Shown piece after piece: positions 5,148 through 7,336 of a stretch of 7,336 nt of DNA. The position numbers were made by a program, and so were the translations under genes. Under the pieces are notes generated by a model, which saw nothing but the letters and a program-made list of their open reading frames with translations, did no database searches and had not been told where the DNA came from. The stretch is from an uncultured Amylibacter sp. (GTDB taxonomy: Bacteria; Pseudomonadota; Alphaproteobacteria; Rhodobacterales; Rhodobacteraceae). Position 1 is the stretch's first letter. Each line of letters opens with the position of its first letter. The stretch lies in contig CALLAV010000001.1 of assembly GCA_938001995.1 (NCBI GenBank), positions 1 through 7,336 of the forward strand, read 5' to 3'.

Positions 5148-6996
5148 GAATTTCCCCTCTGTTTTCCCATCCCTCGATCTGGCCCACGATCTACCACGTG
5201 ACGTGCGTGATGCCACCTCTGGCGATGATCTGGGCAACCTTCCAGAATGGGATTTAACGCATCTGTATCCTGCCGAGGACAGCGCCGAGCTGAAACGCGA
5301 TTTGGAATGGCTTGGCACAGAATGTGCGGCTTTTGCTCAGGATTATGAAGGCAAGCTGGCAGCCCTTTCTGGTGATGAGATGCTGAACTGCATCCTGCGC
5401 TATGAGAAAATTCAATCCATATCAGGCCGCATCATGTCCTTTGCAGGCTTGCGGTATTATCAGATCACCACGGATGCAGATCGCGCGAAATTCATCGCCG
5501 ATATGCAGGGGCAGATCACGGATTTCTCGACCCCGCTGGTGTTCTTCTCTTTGGAAATGAACCGTATCGAAGACGGCGTGCTGGATAGCATGTTGGCCGC
5601 GAACACAGACCTTGCACGCTATAAGCCTGTTTTGGATCGTATGCGGGCGATGAAACCTTATCAGCTATCTGATGAGATGGAAAAATTCCTGCACGATCAA
5701 TCGGTTGTGGGCGCAACTGCATGGAACCGTCTGTTTGATGAGACCTGCGCCGCGCTGGAATTTGATGTGGACGGAGAGATTTTAAATCTTGAAGGGACGG
5801 CCAACCTGTTGTCCGATCCTGATCGCGCAACACGCCAAAAAGCGGCGGAGGCTTTTGCCAAAACACTCGGTGAAAACATCACGCTGTTTGCCCGTGTGAC
5901 CAACACGCTGGCTAAGGAAAAAGAAATCGAGGACCGCTGGCGCAAGCTGCCGACCCCGCAATCGGGCCGCCATTTGGCCAACGATGTGGAACCCGAAGTG
6001 GTCCAAGCCCTGCGCGATGCAGTTGTGGCTGCTTACCCCAAGCTGTCCCATCGGTATTATGCCCTGAAAGCCAAGTGGATGGGTCTCGAAAAACTGGAAA
6101 TGTGGGATCGTAATGCACCCCTGCCAGACAGCGATGATGCGGTGATCCATTGGGACGAAGCACGCGCAACAGTGTCCGAAGCCTATGCCGCGTTTTCTCC
6201 CAAAATGGCAGAGCTGGCAGAACCATTTTTCACCCAAGGCTGGATTGACGCAGCGGTGAAACCAGGCAAAGCACCCGGCGCCTTTGCGCATCCGACAGTG
6301 ACCGACGCACATCCCTATGTGATGCTGAATTACCTTGGAAAACAACGGGACGTGATGACCTTGGCCCATGAGTTGGGCCACGGTGTTCACCAAGTCTTGG
6401 CGGCAGAACAAGGCGAAATGCTGTCTTCTACCCCGCTAACACTTGCCGAAACCGCGTCTGTTTTTGGCGAAATGCTCACCTTCCGCAAACTGCTCGACGC
6501 GGCACCAGATCAAGCTGCGCGCAAACGGCTTTTGGCGGGCAAGGTTGAAGATATGATCAACACAGTCGTGCGCCAAATCGCGTTCTACGACTTTGAATGC
6601 AAACTCCACGCGGCCCGCGCCGAAGGGGAGCTAACGCCAGACCAGATCAACGAAATCTGGATGTCCGTGCAAGGCGAAAGCCTTGGCCCCGTCTTCAACT
6701 TCATGGATGGGTACGAAACATTCTGGTCCTACATCCCCCACTTCATCCACTCCCCTTTCTACGTCTACGCCTATGCGTTTGGCGACGGCCTCGTGAACGC
6801 GCTTTATGCGGTGTATGAGGAAGGCGATCCAGATTTTGAAGAGAAATACTTTGAGATGCTGCGCGCTGGTGGCTCGAAACACCACAAAGAACTGCTTGCG
6901 CCGTTTGGCCTTGATGCCAGCGATCCAAAGTTTTGGGACAAAGGCTTGTCGCTAATCAGTTCCATGATCGACGAATTGGAAGCGATGGAGGCTTAG
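5146..6996 (+). CDS. pepF: Oligoendopeptidase F, M3 family zinc metallopeptidase
   Basis: A 616-residue cytoplasmic zinc peptidase that cuts short oligopeptides, as in turnover of peptides left by larger proteases. The zinc site is complete: HELGH (408-412), with His408, His412 and the catalytic Glu409, then the third ligand Glu435 in LAETASVFGEML. The N-terminal PepF-type helical region covers about residues 110-180, including MEKFLHDQSVVGATAWNRLFDETCAALEF, and the peptidase domain about 200-600. HPYVMLNYLGKQRDVMTLAHELGHGVHQ and the C-terminal HSPFYVYAYAFGDGLVNALYAVYEEGD, with its substrate-site tyrosines, are typical of the bacterial PepF group. Length is normal for the family. No signal peptide is present. 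A 127-bp gap precedes it, so it probably has its own promoter. Its TAG overlaps the stop of the convergent VOC gene by four bases. Confidence 0.95.
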   Translation: MNFPSVFPSLDLAHDLPRDVRDATSGDDLGNLPEWDLTHLYPAEDSAELKRDLEWLGTECAAFAQDYEGKLAALSGDEMLNCILRYEKIQSISGRIMSFAGLRYYQITTDADRAKFIADMQGQITDFSTPLVFFSLEMNRIEDGVLDSMLAANTDLARYKPVLDRMRAMKPYQLSDEMEKFLHDQSVVGATAWNRLFDETCAALEFDVDGEILNLEGTANLLSDPDRATRQKAAEAFAKTLGENITLFARVTNTLAKEKEIEDRWRKLPTPQSGRHLANDVEPEVVQALRDAVVAAYPKLSHRYYALKAKWMGLEKLEMWDRNAPLPDSDDAVIHWDEARATVSEAYAAFSPKMAELAEPFFTQGWIDAAVKPGKAPGAFAHPTVTDAHPYVMLNYLGKQRDVMTLAHELGHGVHQVLAAEQGEMLSSTPLTLAETASVFGEMLTFRKLLDAAPDQAARKRLLAGKVEDMINTVVRQIAFYDFECKLHAARAEGELTPDQINEIWMSVQGESLGPVFNFMDGYETFWSYIPHFIHSPFYVYAYAFGDGLVNALYAVYEEGDPDFEEKYFEMLRAGGSKHHKELLAPFGLDASDPKFWDKGLSLISSMIDELEAMEA

Positions 6997-7002
6997 GCCT
7001 CC
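6987..7002. terminator. Hairpin at the convergent stop codons
   Basis: GGAGGC (6987-6992), loop TTAG, GCCTCC (6997-7002): a perfect 6-bp stem whose loop contains the stop codons of both converging genes. No clear T-run follows on either strand, so intrinsic termination would be weak. It may act as a bidirectional pause or end-stabilising hairpin. Confidence 0.35.
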
Positions 7003-7336
7003 TTCGTCGCCACGGCAGGTGAAAACGCATAACCTTCGGGGCTGAGGATCGTGCATTCGTACAACCCGTGGGGCTTATTTGCCGCCGCTTCCAGCACAGT
7101 GCCACCAAATGCCTCTGCTTTTGTGGTTGCAACGTCAGGATCCACGCCAAACACATAAAACTGCGCCCCAACACCACGTGGCGGATTGTCTGGCAGCAGC
7201 CCCTGCATTGGGTGATTGCGATAGGTGGCATCATGGTGAATTTGCACCATCGCGCCGCCCATCACGACAATGGCAAAGTCATCGGACACGCGGTGCGCAC
7301 TCGCATCAAACACCCCCACCAAGAAATCCGCCAGCC
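6993..7336 (-). CDS. VOC / glyoxalase-bleomycin resistance fold protein (N-terminus beyond the right edge)
   Basis: The C-terminal 113 or so residues of a vicinal-oxygen-chelate superfamily protein, running in frame off the right edge as ...LADFLVGVFDASAHRV. Visible features are the beta-strand pair DDFAIVVMGGAMVQIHHD, a disordered-looking middle with NPPRGVGAQFYVFGVDPDVATTKAEAFGG (strand-helix of the VOC module, the 'V.D.D......A...G' pattern), and the terminal GLYECTILSPEGYAFSPAV, the usual 'D P.G....' final strand. Candidate metal ligands in such folds are a His and a Glu; the His in MVQIHHD and the Glu in LYECTILSPEGYAF occupy suitable positions, but assignment is uncertain without the N-terminal half. 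The family includes glyoxalase I, dioxygenases and antibiotic-binding proteins, so no reaction can be named. It is convergent with pepF, with a 4-bp stop overlap. Confidence 0.75.
   Translation of the reverse strand, partial: LADFLVGVFDASAHRVSDDFAIVVMGGAMVQIHHDATYRNHPMQGLLPDNPPRGVGAQFYVFGVDPDVATTKAEAFGGTVLEAAANKPHGLYECTILSPEGYAFSPAVATKEA

Noticed and set aside
5782..6411. 209-codon open frame on the minus strand inside pepF
   Set aside because: It is fully antisense to the conserved zinc peptidase region, rich in Cys, His and Phe, and without a recognisable domain.

Overview
The window looks like a chromosomal segment of an alphaproteobacterium, most likely of the Rhodobacterales / Roseobacter group. 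This rests on three things: a direct-repeat SOS box of the alphaproteobacterial type (GAAC-N7-GAAC), an ImuA-like protein of alphaproteobacterial style, and the general character of the proteins as I recall them from roseobacters. Base composition looks moderately GC-rich by eye. I see no mobile element, CRISPR array, tRNA or rRNA. Nearly all of the sequence is accounted for by eight genes and short control regions.

Layout. The left end carries two minus-strand genes. A sulfotransferase is cut by the window edge (1-571) and has a GTG start. Sixteen bases upstream of it is a complete Tas-like aldo/keto reductase (588-1634). The 139-bp divergent region 1635-1773 holds a perfect LexA-type operator just before an ImuA-like gene (1774-2403). 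Four more plus-strand genes follow closely: a GNAT acetyltransferase of the phosphinothricin / methionine-sulfone type (2445-2921), a soluble TerB + J-domain protein (2955-3641), an endonuclease/exonuclease/phosphatase-fold protein overlapping it by one base (3641-4684), and a 100-residue exported protein (4716-5018). After a 127-bp gap comes a complete M3-family oligoendopeptidase F (5146-6996). Its last bases overlap a convergent VOC/glyoxalase-fold gene cut by the right edge (6993-7336).

How the genes relate. The sulfotransferase and reductase probably share a transcript. The ImuA-like gene should be damage-inducible under LexA, yet the next gene is an acetyltransferase rather than imuB or dnaE2, so it is separated from the usual mutasome partners. 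The J-domain and phosphatase-fold genes are almost certainly translationally coupled. The rest look like housekeeping functions without one shared pathway. The most interesting material is regulatory: the SOS box, three start codons without a properly spaced Shine-Dalgarno that could be leaderless, an inverted repeat over a probable -10 box, and a GC-rich stem around the pepF ribosome-binding site. I did not find a clearly new multi-gene system.
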